This document shows, in pieces, positions 34,593 through 44,971 of a DNA stretch of 64,000 nt (position 1 is its first letter; every line of letters begins with the position of its first letter). Source of the DNA: Charina bottae (taxonomy: Eukaryota; Chordata; Lepidosauria; Squamata; Charinaidae); contig JALMGJ010000003.1 in the NCBI GenBank assembly GCA_023362775.1, forward strand, positions 76,741,355 through 76,805,354, given 5' to 3'. A model generated the notes under the pieces. The model did not search any database. It worked only from the letters and a program-made list of their open reading frames with translations, and was not told the DNA's origin. The translations under genes were made by a program, and so were the position numbers.

Positions 34593-35980
34593 TGCCTAAT
34601 CCTGTGCTGTTACAGCAACTAAAATAGATCCTGCCTTTTGCTGTGGAAGAACCAATCAATTACTTGCTCTAAGAAGCAATATCTTTTTGTATCAGTACAG
34701 TATCATTTGAAATTTCATAGCCTGATGGCTTAAGCCTGTAGGACCAACTAATCAAATGTGAAACTCAACTGATGCAGTGAGACTACACCCCCCATCATTC
34801 TTTCTCCTGATTGCACTGGCTTGGGATTAGCTGTGGTATTATGCATCTGGAGAGCCACAGGTTAGGGTTAGGGTGTGCTGTAAATGTTACGGAAGAACAT
34901 AAATACAGTTCAGCAGACCTTTTACTACTTTTGTATTTGTATGCAAGACAGAGTGTTTGTTCCCCGGCCAGCTCATTGTTAAATTCAGTGATGCTGCCTT
35001 TTGATCTTTGTCTCAACATTTCTCTACAGCAGCAACATACAAATACAAGACCACAGAATAGAAGTATTTCCCCTTCTTGGATGTGCCACTTCTTTTTGGC
35101 AATCAGAACTAGTGGTTGCTTTGAATCAATCAAACTCTCTCACTTCCTTTATATATGAATTCCTGAAACAATCCAGATTGCAAACTTCAGATTGCAAACT
35201 TCTTGTGGTATTTTTCATCTGTAAGACACTCTTGTATTTTGTTGTTTTGTTTAAATAAAACTAACCTGCATCTTACTGCAGATCCAATCTCTCTCTGTGT
35301 TATTTTGCTGTGGAAATAACTGTGGAAATCAAGGGTAATCTGTATTTTTGGTATTTCTAGGAGCATTGTGGTAGGAAACTTCTCTTATCTATTCACTGTA
35401 CAGTGGCATTTATTTGTTAAGATTGCATTGCTTACCCTGAAGGACAGCCTGGTGGATATATCTGTATGAATGTGTTTTACTTGTTTAGGAGAATAGAATT
35501 CAATTTGCATTCCAATGGAAAATGTATGAACTGAAATGTGAAATAAAGTGTACCTAAGTACTAAGGAATTGAATGTTAGTTATGAAAATAGAATACAGTA
35601 TGGTGCCTCAGGATGGATGGATAGATGGATGGGTGTGTGTTCTTTCAGCAGCATATGCTGAAGACTTGAAACCTTTTACTAGTCTTTATAGCAGTGTTAT
35701 GCAGTTTTGGAGGGTAATAAGGGTCTCTCTTGATCTTTGAATAATATGGTATCAGAACAAGGAAATAAGGGAGAGGACAAAAACTGGATTTAAATTGATT
35801 AAATTAACTTAAAATTAAACATTTTGGGGGCATATACAAGAGATTTGAAGATAGCATGCAGTCTAGCTTTCAGGTTGGGTACTTCTGGTATATAGTATTG
35901 GTGTATATTTTAGATCTGCTCCCATGATCTGGCCTGGAAATAGAACATGTGTAATCCTCTTCTACCAACTAATGGCTATC
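34593..35980. other. Unique intronic DNA
   Basis: No repeat family or exon recognised. Two telomere-like units (TTAGGGTTAGGG, 34862-34873) and a short GGAT-rich patch at 35612-35630 are the only features. Confidence 0.55.
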
Positions 35981-36252
35981 TGTTAGCCCTGCGAGGTAGT
36001 CCAGACAAGAAGTACAACGAGGAGTACTACCTCCATCTTTATTGTAAGGTTATATTAACAGACTCTTGCAAGACTGAAAGTATTTCTCCCCTCCTTTCCT
36101 TTTAATCTCCAGAAAACTAGGGAGGATCCCTCCTGAAACGCTTCCCATGCCCCCTCCTCTCCTTCTGTGGGATGAGATATCTTTTACACACTGGTTGTCC
36201 AGGCTGTGGCTCTCCCTCCTATCTCCCAAGGTCATTCCCACATACCATTACA
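35981..36252 (-). mobile_element. LTR-like repeat, same family as 12271-12558
   Basis: On the minus strand it begins TGTAATGGTATGTGGGAATG and ends GCTAACA, with CAATAAAGATGGAGG as a polyadenylation-type signal. It is similar in length and block order to 12271-12558. No flanking 4-6 bp duplication is obvious, and no viral genes adjoin it. It may be a solo LTR. Confidence 0.45.
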
Positions 36253-37250
36253 CCACCTGAGTCAGATGACATAATAAATGAATAGATCACTTAGAAGTTG
36301 GTTGGAAATACTGTGAACTGCAGTCCTGACACTGGAAGATGCTAGGTTGGAGAGGATTATTATATGATAACAGTTGGGTTGGCAGTAACCAATTCCTGGT
36401 TTGTTTTCAGTTGAGATAAAAAATCAGTCCACTTTCTTTCTAGATTGGGCTAGGAATCCCAAACTGGAAGACCTTTTCTCTTGAACAAGGGATATGCATA
36501 AAACTTTGTATATTGGCAGAAGAAACTTAATGATAAACTTATGACAATATTTTGTTATAGATTATCATTATATTTTTCATGAATTGGCCTGCCTGATAAT
36601 AACAACTTTAGATTTTTTTTGCCAAGCACTCCTCCCACCTACTTCAACTCATAACTCCCAGCTAAAGATTATACAGGCCTGGACTTAAGGAGAATTGAAG
36701 TCCATCATATGTGGTGTACATACATCAGGTTGAGTAAGGGTGTTCTGGACCATATTGCATCTGAAAAATGTGCTGTATAAATCCTTTATCCCCATGGCCA
36801 AAAAAATCGTACATTGTCATATGTCCTAAAAGTGCAGAGGATAGCTGTTTTTGCTGGTCAGAAGTAACTATGTTGGAAAGTGGCCTCTTTTTAAAAGTTC
36901 CTTGTCAATATAGTTTCTTTGCTATCAAAATAAATGATGATTAAGTGAGTGTGTAATATCCTGTCATGAGATGATTCTCATGGTTGCTATGATGGGAATG
37001 GGACATGGCTATGTTCTGAGAAGAGTACAATGCTACTTTCTGTTCCCTGAACATTCACTTTCTGGAAAGCTACAGTTCACAGGGTCATCAGCTTGCCGGC
37101 CTTTAACTTCCTCCCCACATGCTATTCAGTGTTTCTTCACTGAGCGATAATCCTTTTGATTTTCCATATTGACAAATCCAACCAAAACTCTGACGATACT
37201 TCCGTGTAAAGATCATTCTCCTGTAAGAGCTACCAATAATTAATCATATT
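36253..37250. other. Unique intronic DNA
   Basis: Nothing recognised. Confidence 0.55.
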
Positions 37251-37256
37251 TTATTG

Positions 37257-37327
37257 TAAACCGCCCAGAGTTCCCCGTTGGGGGAGATGGGCGGTTATAT
37301 AAATTTAATTAAATAAATAAAAATAAA
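37257..37327 (+). mobile_element. CR1/L2-like LINE 3' tail
   Basis: TAAACCGCCCAGAGTTCCCC, then GGGGGAGATGGGCGGTTATA and an (AATA)-type tail. Same tail family as 25374 and 53260. It lies 325 bp upstream of the SRGAP2 exon. Confidence 0.75.
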
Positions 37328-37652
37328 TATTCTTTTTTACATTACAATTTTATTCTTTTATTTTCCAAAACTCAACGGCTGATAGTTTTTTTAAAAAATA
37401 TTGTTTCACATAAGCTGGGAAGGAGCTAATTTGAGACATTTTGGGTGAAAAACAACAAATACCAAGGGGACTACAGATTTTTTTTACAGTTCTTGTAGAT
37501 GGTTCATCTATTCTTGTCTTGATTACAGAATGATACTTGGCCATCATTCCCCCCCCCCCCGATAACTGCATGAATGTTTGTATTTGAAAACTTCAGTGTG
37601 CAAAATAATACACTGGGAGAAAAGTCATATTGTTGTTTTGTTTTCCCTGTAG

Positions 37653-37815
37653 GAAGGACCAGAATGTTCTTTCTCCTGTCAATTGCTGGAATCTCCTCTT
37701 AAATCAGGTGAAGAGAGAGAGCAGGGACCACACTACTTTGAGTGACATCTATCTGAACAACATAATCCCTCGGTTTGTTCAAGTCAGTGAAGACTCTGGA
37801 CGACTTTTCAAAAAG
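37653..37815 (+). CDS. SRGAP2: SRGAP2 internal coding exon, F-BAR region
   Basis: Preceded by TTGTTTTCCCTGTAG (37652) and followed by GTAATG (37816). The first G completes the Lys codon begun at 11575-11576, and then 54 full codons follow: KDQNVLSPVNCWNLLLNQVK, a middle segment TTLSDIYLNNIIPRFVQ, and SEDSGRLFKK at the end. The exon continues the F-BAR domain and ends on a codon boundary. Residues such as NVLSPVNCWNLL and SEDSGRLFKK match SRGAP2 better than SRGAP1 (NLLSPVNCWYLL, SEDSTRMFKK, from memory). The reading frame is intact. In srGAP2 this region helps form the dimeric curved membrane-binding surface that induces filopodia-like protrusions. Confidence 0.93.
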
Positions 37816-38119
37816 GTAATGATTTTATTGTGGCATGCACCTCTTTATAGCTCCAGACGCGGCTGTAGCAAATGCAGATGGGCACCTGGCCACTATTGTT
37901 TTTAGCCTAGTTGTGTTTAATACGTGCTTGGTTCAAAAGGCAGCTGCCTGGCTGCTGATCGGAGCATGCAGGTCAGAACATGTCACTCTGATGTCATGTT
38001 ATTTTCATTTAGCTGCCAATTTGCTTCTGGCTCAATTTATTGTGCTGATTTGAAGGATTTTAAACTCATAATGTGGCAGGATTAGACTATTTTAAAAGTT
38101 GCTATCTTTTAACATGGAG

Positions 38120-38345
38120 CCTGCTCTTCCTTTTCTCTATCTGTACTACCAGAGGGCTGTCTTCAGAGGTCTTTTCTATTGTGGCACCAAGGTTGTGGAA
38201 TGCCTTCCTAAGGAAGGTCCATTGGCTCTCTCTTTGTTTTCTATTCAGTGGTTGGTGGAAACACATCTGTTCAGAGAAGCTTTAGAGGGATGTTTTAGCT
38301 GTTCCAAGCTAATTATTAATAGCCTGAGCCTGCACTATTGATAAT
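38120..38345 (+). mobile_element. CR1/L2-like LINE, RT C-terminal fragment
   Basis: The plus strand reads TTRGLSSEVFSIVAPRLWNA followed by FLRKV. This matches the last RT segment of L2/CR1-like LINEs (FSVAAPRLWNSLP). The rest is lost. Flanking 37816-38119 and 38346-38937 show nothing recognisable. Confidence 0.65.
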
Positions 38346-38937
38346 TGTTCCAAGGCACATATTTGACAATTTTGATTTTGTTGTTACTGGTTTAGCAATT
38401 TACTTTGCTTGTTTTCTTTTAATGAGACCTTTCATTCCCTCTTCCTTATTTTATGCTCTGACTTCAGTTTTTTTACTAATAAAAATAGATTAAACAAGAA
38501 TTGAACATAGTCACTTTTCATGTTGTTTCCAAACCTTTTTATAACCTCGTTTATATATAAGCAAAGCATTTCGCTTTTGCTATAATCAGCACTAGCACTA
38601 ACAAACGTAGGGACAGCAACAAAATCTGACACACATAGTGTTTTTTCAGAGAATCCATTTAGGGGAATAGGACGCTGTTTTAAAATCTCATTCTACTAGA
38701 CATTGGGGGAGATTCAAAGGAGGCTGCAATCTAATATGTTTGTCTTCAGAGTAAGTCTCCTTGAGATCAACAGGACTTGCTTATAAGTAAATGTGCAGTA
38801 ACTGGTAGTTGTCTGTTTGTTTTTAATCTTCCTTACTAAAATGGACATGAGGACATGTCCATTTTCTTGGGGTCAGCAGGCCAGCATCAGAGTTCAGTAA
38901 AACCCAGGAGGACCACAGTACTTTAACTATTAGTCTG

Positions 38938-39191
38938 TAACAGGGCCTGCCCTCTGGAATGAGGTTCCCCCCATGATCCGGGTGGCCCCCACTCCGCAGT
39001 TGTTGAGAAGAGTTGTGAAGACCTGGCTCTTCACCCAGGCCTTTGGTGAGGGAGGGTGAAACCCCTCACTTCATTGTGCTTGCCATCTTTTATCTTTATT
39101 TTTTATGTTTTATTGATTTTATTGCAATGTGTTTGTTTGATTTTTGTGAGTCGCCCAGAGTCATTGAGAGTCGAACGGCATACAAGTTAAT
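38938..39191 (+). mobile_element. CR1/L2-like LINE 3' end feeding a microsatellite
   Basis: The coding remnant reads NEVPPMIRVAPTPQLLRRVV then KTWLFTQAFG. A 3' UTR with GTCGCCCAGAGTCATTGAGA follows and passes directly into (GAATA)n. The tail probably seeded the pentanucleotide tract. Confidence 0.75.
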
Positions 39192-39266
39192 GAATAGAAT
39201 AGAATAGAATAGAATAGAATAGAATAGAATAGAATAGAATAGAATAGAATAGAATAGAATAGAATA
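39192..39266. repeat. (AATAG)n microsatellite on a LINE tail
   Basis: About 15 pure pentanucleotide units, beginning exactly where the LINE 3' tail ends. Frames of ILFYS repeats on the minus strand are not a gene. Confidence 0.95.
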
Positions 39267-40150
39267 ACAGCACCCTAGGGTGGGGAGGGCTGGTCTGGGG
39301 CTCATGGTGCTGGTAGTGGCCTGTGCTTCTGTTGGAGCTACAGGCTTTTTTGTAAGTGCATCATGGCTGCAGCTGCCTAATTTAGTGCCTCTCAGCATAA
39401 TTCAGAATTCTCTCAGAAAGAAAAATGGGTGTAGGTCCTTCTTTAAAAAGAAAGAAAGAAAAACATACGGCAGACTGGATGGTAACTTAAAATGAAATTG
39501 CTAAGGAAAGGCACAACATAACATAAAAGTAAAGTAACTTATCATTGGGATTTCAAATAGTTTTGCTATCTGTATTAAATTTTGGAATAACTACAATGTA
39601 ATTTTAAATATAGGTATAAATATGATTTGTCTTTCACCCACATAATAGATTTTCTTCCTCTCTCTCCCCCACCCCCTGCGCTCAAATATGCCTAGGCAGG
39701 AGTTGTTACTTGTCAGAAAACAAAAAGCATGGTTTTAGTATCTAAGTAACAGCCCTGCCAACTTGGTCAAACGCCAAGACAGTTTCATATATTAACTTGC
39801 TTTCTGCTTGTTGTGTGTCACTAGTCTATAGCTCTTTGTATCAGTCCCTCCTGGGGAATCTTTCTTCGAGTGACATGTGATATGTGAAATGGAAATAGTA
39901 TGTGACTGTACCCAGAACCACTGCTGATTGTCCTCTTTGCTAGAAACCTCCTTTAGTGTTACAATCAATCTGAAAAGTGTGAACTAGCACAAGACAACTG
40001 ATAAAGGCCAAGTATCAAAGCTCATAAGTGGCAGATTTGTTAACAAGCAAGTAGCTAACCTGTTTAACTACAGTACAAATTATAAAATGAAGCAACACTA
40101 TACTATAACATCTTCATGCACTGTATTTTGCAAAGATACTTGTGCGTCCT
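39267..40150. other. Unique intronic DNA
   Basis: Nothing recognised apart from a short AAAG patch near 39445. Confidence 0.55.
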
Positions 40151-40152
40151 GT

Positions 40153-40309
40153 GAGAGCCAGTGTGGTATAGTGGTTAAGATGCTGGGCTAGGAACAGGGA
40201 GACCCAGGTTCTACCTCCCTTAGGCATGGAACCTGGCTGGGTGACTTTGAACTATTCTCTCAGCCCTAGACTGGAAAGTCGAAAAGTATCTATCTACCAA
40301 CCTCAGTGG
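40153..40309 (+). mobile_element. Second type of tRNA-derived SINE, interrupted by another SINE
   Basis: Head GAGAGCCAGTGTGGTATAGT GGTTAAG, then CCAGGTTCTACCTCCCTTAG and GGCTGGGTGACTTTG. The same family lies in reverse at 47660-47887 and in diverged form at 59300-59510. The sequence probably continues after 40644, since the 40310-40628 SINE inserted into it. Confidence 0.8.
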
Positions 40310-40628
40310 GGGCGTGATGGCTCAGCGGTTAAGACGCCAGGCTTGTCGATCAGAAGGTTGGCGGTTCGAGACCCGAGCGCCACGTGACAGAGTGAGCTCC
40401 CGCACTCACCCCAGCTCTTGCCAGCCTAGCAATTCGAAAGTATGCAAATGCAAGTAGATTAATAGGTACCACTTCGGTGGGTAGGTAACAGCATTCCACG
40501 TGCGTCATGCCGGCCACATGACCATGGAAGCGTCTTTGCACAGTGCTGGCTCTTCGGCTAACAAATGGAGATGAGCACTGGCCCCTAGAGTCGGACATGA
40601 CTGTGCAGGGGAAAACCTTTACCTTTAC
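40310..40628 (+). mobile_element. tRNA-derived SINE with BovB-like tail, nested
   Basis: Same family as 8934-9274: GGCGTGATGGCTCAGCGGTT head, B box GGTTCGAGACC, body AAATGCAAGTAGATTAATAG, tail GAGTCGGACATGACTG. The exact 16-bp duplication CTACCAACCTCAGTGG lies at 40294-40309 and 40629-40644. It is younger than the SINE it interrupts. Confidence 0.92.
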
Positions 40629-40833
40629 CTACCAACCTCAGTGGACCAGCATAGTAGGTTATGGTCCATAATCTTTAGTGAAGAAATCTTCATCCTGCTG
40701 TGGATTGATTTGGGCTGATAACAGTAACAACAAACTACAACTATGTAAAAACAGTACCAACAAACCACAACTATCTTTAAGCACCCATTTCATTTTTAAA
40801 TAATCCCTTCAGTTATGCTACAACTCTATGTAT

Positions 40834-41000
40834 TTTATTTATTTTACACATTTCTATCCCACCACTATATATAGGCTGGTTACATAGAATATAAAAAAAT
40901 CAGCTATAACATATACAGTACAAACTTCACTAAAGACAACAGCAACCAAACATAAGAATGAAATCAATAAAAACAGTAGTTAAAAATGATAAAAATTAGG
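40834..41000 (-). mobile_element. CR1/L2-like LINE 3' tail, reverse
   Basis: TTTATTTATTTTACACATTT then CTATCCCACC and, further on, CTATAACATATACAGTACAA. This is the usual order of the inverted LINE tail in squamate DNA. The coding part is not visible. The right edge is uncertain. Confidence 0.5.
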
Positions 41001-41501
41001 GGAAAGTTCTTTGAAGCAACTGTCTTTAGTAGCTTCCAAAACATCAACAACATCATACTTAGTTGATATACAACTCTTTTACAAGTGCTCTAGAAATTAA
41101 GAAGATACAACTAGTCCTAGTTTCATCACTTTATTTACTTCTTTGCTAACAATTTCCATTTAAAATATATTGCCAGTGTAATTTTATAAAATAAGAAACC
41201 TGTGTTGTTGCAGTGAAAATTATTGAAACTTCCCCTGGAGTTTATGCTCCAATTTACCATTGGTTACTTGTTTAAGGATAAATTAGCACCTGCCAATCAA
41301 GTAATCACTTTTTTCAACATTGTAACCACACTTAAATTTGGGGAATACACACATGCAAGAATATATGCAAGCAGCCCTTGGTGTACATGGGGGTTCTGTT
41401 GCAGTATAAAACCAAGAATAAAGAAACCATGAATAATGAGATCTTGGTTCTTTGAAAATTGGGAGGGGGAGGTTCATTCAGCTCAGTTGCAAGGCTCTAT
41501 G

Positions 41502-41690
41502 TGTAATGGGGAGTAGGAATAACCTTGAGGAACAGGAGGAAGAGCTGCAACCAAGGCAACGGTCAGATAAAAGAAATTTGAGCCTGGGGCAGAAATGCAA
41601 ATTGAGTAAGCATCTCAGACATAACCTTCCCTAGTTCTCATGAAGATAAAGGGGGAGAGGGGGAAAGCACATTCAGACTTGTTCACCTGG
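41502..41690 (+). mobile_element. LTR-like repeat, truncated, same family as 12271 and 35981
   Basis: Begins TGTAATGGGGAGTAGGAATA, includes GGAAGAGCTGCAACCAAGGC, and later TTCTCATGAAGATAAAGGGG and GCACATTCAGACTTG. The order of blocks follows the reverse complement of 12271-12558. The polyadenylation-type signal and 3' end are missing. Confidence 0.4.
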
Positions 41691-41865
41691 CGATGGAAGG
41701 AGTTACTTTGCTTGTGCCACGTGGCTCACACTGGTTTTTTTGCTCTGTGTGGCTCTTTTATGATTGTGGTTAAGTGGCCTCTCGATCATTCCACTTTTAG
41801 CTTTTTATTTTATTTCTCCCTTTTTTCTTTTTGTTCTACTTTAGTTTGTATTAGTTCTTACTATT

Positions 41866-42057
41866 TGTATATGAAGGTTCTCAGTCATCCAGGTGGAATT
41901 GTCTGTAGCTTGAATCATGTCAACTGGATTTCTATTTTCTCAGTGGAAACGTTTCGCTCCTTATCCAAGGAGCTTCTAGACTGAAGAAGCTCCTTGGATA
42001 AGGAGCGAAACGTTTCCACTGAGAAAATAGAAATCCAGTTGACATGATTCAAGCTAC
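41866..42057. mobile_element. Fold-back Penelope family A copy with 13-bp TSD
   Basis: Two 3' ends of family A lie head to head. Arms 41903-41977 and 41985-42059 are perfect 75-bp inverted repeats with a 7-nt spacer AGACTGA. The left side extends to the full element terminus (ACCTTCATA read on the minus strand). The 13-bp duplication AGTTCTTACTATT at 41853-41865 and 42058-42070 shows that the fold-back inserted as one unit. The plus-strand arm has an intact hammerhead-like core (CTGAAGA 41981-41987, GAAA 42007-42010). In the minus-strand arm the core is broken at the spacer. Confidence 0.9.
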
Positions 42058-42373
42058 AGTTCTTACTATTGTTAAAACTCTCAATAAATATTATATTTTA
42101 AAAAAATCAAAGCAAGTGGTCTGCAGGCAGCAGCACCAGCATCCAGCAACACAGTCACCGGCTGTTCTGAAGAAGGGGATCAGCTGCCTCAAGGAAGCTA
42201 GCAAGATCCACCATGGCTGAGTAGAGGAAAAGGAGGAGAAAATACATGTGCATTGCACAGATGACATGACCCTTAACAACATACTTTACACATGCGCAAA
42301 AGCCTGTTTGCCATTTTATAAATGGGTAAAGTAAAAAGAAGACCAGCACTGCATATATGTGAAAACCTTTATA

Positions 42374-42375
<2 letters not shown>

Positions 42376-42417
<42 letters not shown>
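42376..42417. repeat. (AAT)n microsatellite
   Basis: Fourteen AAT units. Runs of N or Y in translated frames come from this tract. Confidence 0.95.
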
Positions 42418-42418
<1 letters not shown>

Positions 42419-42514
42419 GCTACCTGTACTCACTTTCCCTGTTCAGGCTTAACTCTTTGTCTGTTCCTCCTTATAAACATGGAACTATATATTGTAGCCC
42501 TGAATGTGTTATGT

Positions 42515-42717
42515 CAGAGCTTTCCAAACTTTTCATGTTGGTGACACACTTTTTAGACATGCATCATTTTGCGACACACTCTTACAGCAGGGCACAAGGC
42601 AGGCACTAGGACCTGCGTGGAATCCTGGCAGGGCTTGGAGGCAGCAGCAGCCGCGACACACCCAGACACTGCAGCTGACACAGTAACGTGTTCCGACACA
42701 CAGTTTGGAAAGCTCTG
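42515..42717 (+). mobile_element. Short hAT MITE, group with TIR CAGAGCTTTCCAAAC
   Basis: Starts CAGAGCTTTCCAAACTTTTC and ends CAGTTTGGAAAGCTCTG. Flanks TGTTATGT (42507-42514) and TGTTATTT (42718-42725) match at 7 of 8 bases. It carries GTTGGTGACACACTTTTTAG and one unit of the sequence (GGCACAAGGCAGGCACTAGG) that is expanded in the 54545 copy. It resembles the OposCharlie1 group from memory; this was not checked. Confidence 0.88.
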
Positions 42718-42902
42718 TGTTATTTGAATGTATCGTCATCAGATATGCTTAAAAACTGGTTGAACAAAGGCACATTTTATTAAACCACCCTAAGCTGGTC
42801 TCCCAGTTCAATACATTTGGAGGTACTGTGTTGGGGAATGGTGTACCAGATGATGTCTTCTGTCCTCAAGAATAGGACATGTATTCTTCCGATGCTCTAG
42901 AG

Positions 42903-43026
42903 CAGTGTTTCTCAACCCTGGCAATTTTAAGATGTGTGGACTTCAAGTCCCAGAATTCCCCAGCCAGCCATGGAGGTGGGAGTTGAAGTCCACACATCTT
43001 AAATTTGCCAAGGTTGAGAAACACTG
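42903..43026. mobile_element. 124-bp palindromic hAT MITE
   Basis: CAGTGTTTCTCAACCCTGGC at the left and GCCAAGGTTGAGAAACACTG at the right, with arms running to the centre through AAGATGTGTGGACTTCAA and TTGAAGTCCACACATCTT. The flanks CTCTAGAG and CGCTAGAT match at 6 of 8. The RNA of either strand would form a long hairpin. Confidence 0.9.
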
Positions 43027-43034
43027 CGCTAGAT

Positions 43035-43755
43035 CAAGAGGAATAAAATTTCTTAGAAAACAGAGGATTCTTCAGAATGTTAACATGCAACCCCCAAAGA
43101 GGAACAGTACAGTATTTTTGACTCCTGGGTTACAAGTTAAAATGCTCCTAGTAATCTTTTCAAAATAGTTATCCTGGCTACATGGGTGAGTTTACTTCAA
43201 AAATTAATATAGCATCTAGACTGGGAAGTCAAAAAAGTTTTGGACAAGACAAGGCAATGCTGCCAAGAAAACTGCATAAATGCAATCACCAGGAGCTGAG
43301 CTTGACTCAAGGGTATCTTTAGATCTTGCGTGCAAGCAAACAGTGCATGAAGTTCTGCTCTGCTGAATGAATTATGCAATTGATCATTAATTTGGAGAGC
43401 CTCTTCTTTGTCAAGCTTTACAAGAAAATCTGAAAACATATTTTTATTCCTTACCTTTCTCATATAGTAGCCATGCTTAATTTGCTGCTGGATTTTAATG
43501 GCTGATGTCATGCATCTTTTATGTATTGTTAATTTATTTTTTTGGTTCATTGTTTTCATAGTGTAAGTTTCTGTTGCTTGTTCATTACTTTATGTAGTTT
43601 TATGATATTAATGTCTTATTTGGATAGCTTCTAATCACATTAATTTTTGTATCTGATTTATATGCAGATGTGTTATATGTGAGCTAACTGAAAGTAATTT
43701 GTTCATGAAAGATAGTCCTTTTCTGTTAACATTGTCCTTAGAGGCAGATATATGA
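43035..43755. other. Unique intronic DNA
   Basis: A 120-codon minus-strand frame at 43197-43559 has no recognised similarity. Nothing else is visible. Confidence 0.5.
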
Positions 43756-43759
43756 AATC

Positions 43760-44731
43760 GAAGAGAATATTTGTAGCTCAGGGTTGAACTGTGGAGTCCT
43801 TGGTATTCTCTGAGCCTTGTTGTTTTCTTGCAGATATTTCATTGCCAGACTAGGCAACATATTCAGTGCAAAAAGGGAGTGGGACTTGCTCTCTGTTTAT
43901 ATACCATGGCTTGTCCTGCTTGTGTTGGTGGAGGTGTAGTTCACTCCTTGGGAGTTCCTTGATTGGGTGTTGTTTGCTGTTTGATTGATTGATTGACTAA
44001 GTTAATAGTTCCTTGATTAAGGTATATTGTGCTGTTTGATTGTTCATCTGGTGTTAATCCTGGTGTTAATCTTTGCATATCTGGGTGTTGATTGCTGGCA
44101 AGGAGGTGTTCTGGTCTTTTGGCTTTTCTATTGTCTCTTTTTAAATGGTATGTAAATGTTGTTTACCTCTATGTGTCTGTTGATGGCTGCTTTGTCTGAG
44201 TGCCAAGCTTCCAGGAATTCTCTAGCGTTTTTGGATTTGGATTTGTTTAGGATGCTCACAGTTTCCCAGTTGAAAGTATGGTTGAGTCTATCCATGTGTT
44301 GTGAGATTAAGGAGTTTTCATTGTGTCTTCTGACTGCTAGTTGGTGTTCGTGGATGCGCTCTGCTAGTCTTATGCCTGTCTGTCCTATATAGTGGCTGTT
44401 ACAGTCCTTACACTGTATGTTGTAGATAACTCCTGTTTTTTCTTCTTAGGCTACTGGGTCTTTTGGGTTACTTAAGATGTTTTGAAGGGTTTTGGTTGGT
44501 TTATGTGCTACAGTGATACCGTGTGGTTGTAACAGTCTGTTGGTAGTTTCTGAGATGTTTCTGATGTATGGTAGTGTTACCGTTTTTATAGCTTCTGTTG
44601 GTTGTGTTGTAGTAGGTTGGGAAAAAAAAGAAAGCAAGTCCCACTCCCTTTTCACACTGAAGATGTTGCCTAGTCTGGCAATGAAACGTCTGCCAGAAAA
44701 CAACAAGGCTCAGAGAACACCAAGGACTCCA
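43760..44731 (-). mobile_element. Penelope-like retroelement, family C, with 15-bp TSD
   Basis: On the minus strand a broken frame reads LPYIRNISETTNRLLQPHGI then TLQNILSNPKDPVA, a stop, and the GIY-YIG motif TGVIYNIQCKDCNSHYIGQT. Further codons continue toward the left end. The in-frame stop just before the endonuclease makes it dead. The two ends are inverted copies: the block ATGTTGCCTAGTCTGGCAAT occurs on the plus strand at 44662-44682 and on the minus strand near 43845. The exact 15-bp duplication CAGATATATGAAATC lies at 43745-43759 and 44732-44746. Confidence 0.9.
44657..44690 (+). ncRNA. Hammerhead-ribozyme-like motif in Penelope family C
   Basis: CTGAAGA (44657-44663), a 5-bp stem TTGCC / GGCAA with a TAGTCT loop, then GAAA (44683-44686) and CGTC. 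It lies in the inverted terminal copy, opposite to the coding strand. The matching motif at the left end has CTGAATA in place of CTGAAGA and so is probably inactive. Confidence 0.55.
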
Positions 44732-44971
44732 CAGATATATGAAATCTCATGTTATACAAATTAAAGCCACTTTTGCATGTGGGTTTACAATAACCTAGCC
44801 TATCTGTGCTGCATGGAAAAATCCATACTACTAGAACACATTTGGGTAGAGCTGTGAATGTTTATACAGTAATTGACCTTCCATCTTTTGACTTCAACCA
44901 TGTTTTATCTTGAATAATCTGTAAAGATATGTTGCCTAAGAGCATTATAAGGATGTTTATAACATTTGCTA

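Larger units (their letters stand above)
11577..37652 (+). other. SRGAP2: SRGAP2 intron between the two visible exons, 26,076 bp
   Basis: Bounded by GTAAAG at 11577 and CCCTGTAG at 37645-37652. The flanking exons have compatible phase and would join without interruption. No additional exon was found. It contains the 4.9-kb CpG-rich hAT-like element, about 3.1 kb upstream of the acceptor, and many other insertions listed separately. Confidence 0.9.

Noticed and set aside
34862..34873. Interstitial telomeric repeat
   Set aside because: Only two TTAGGG units, expected by chance in 64 kb.
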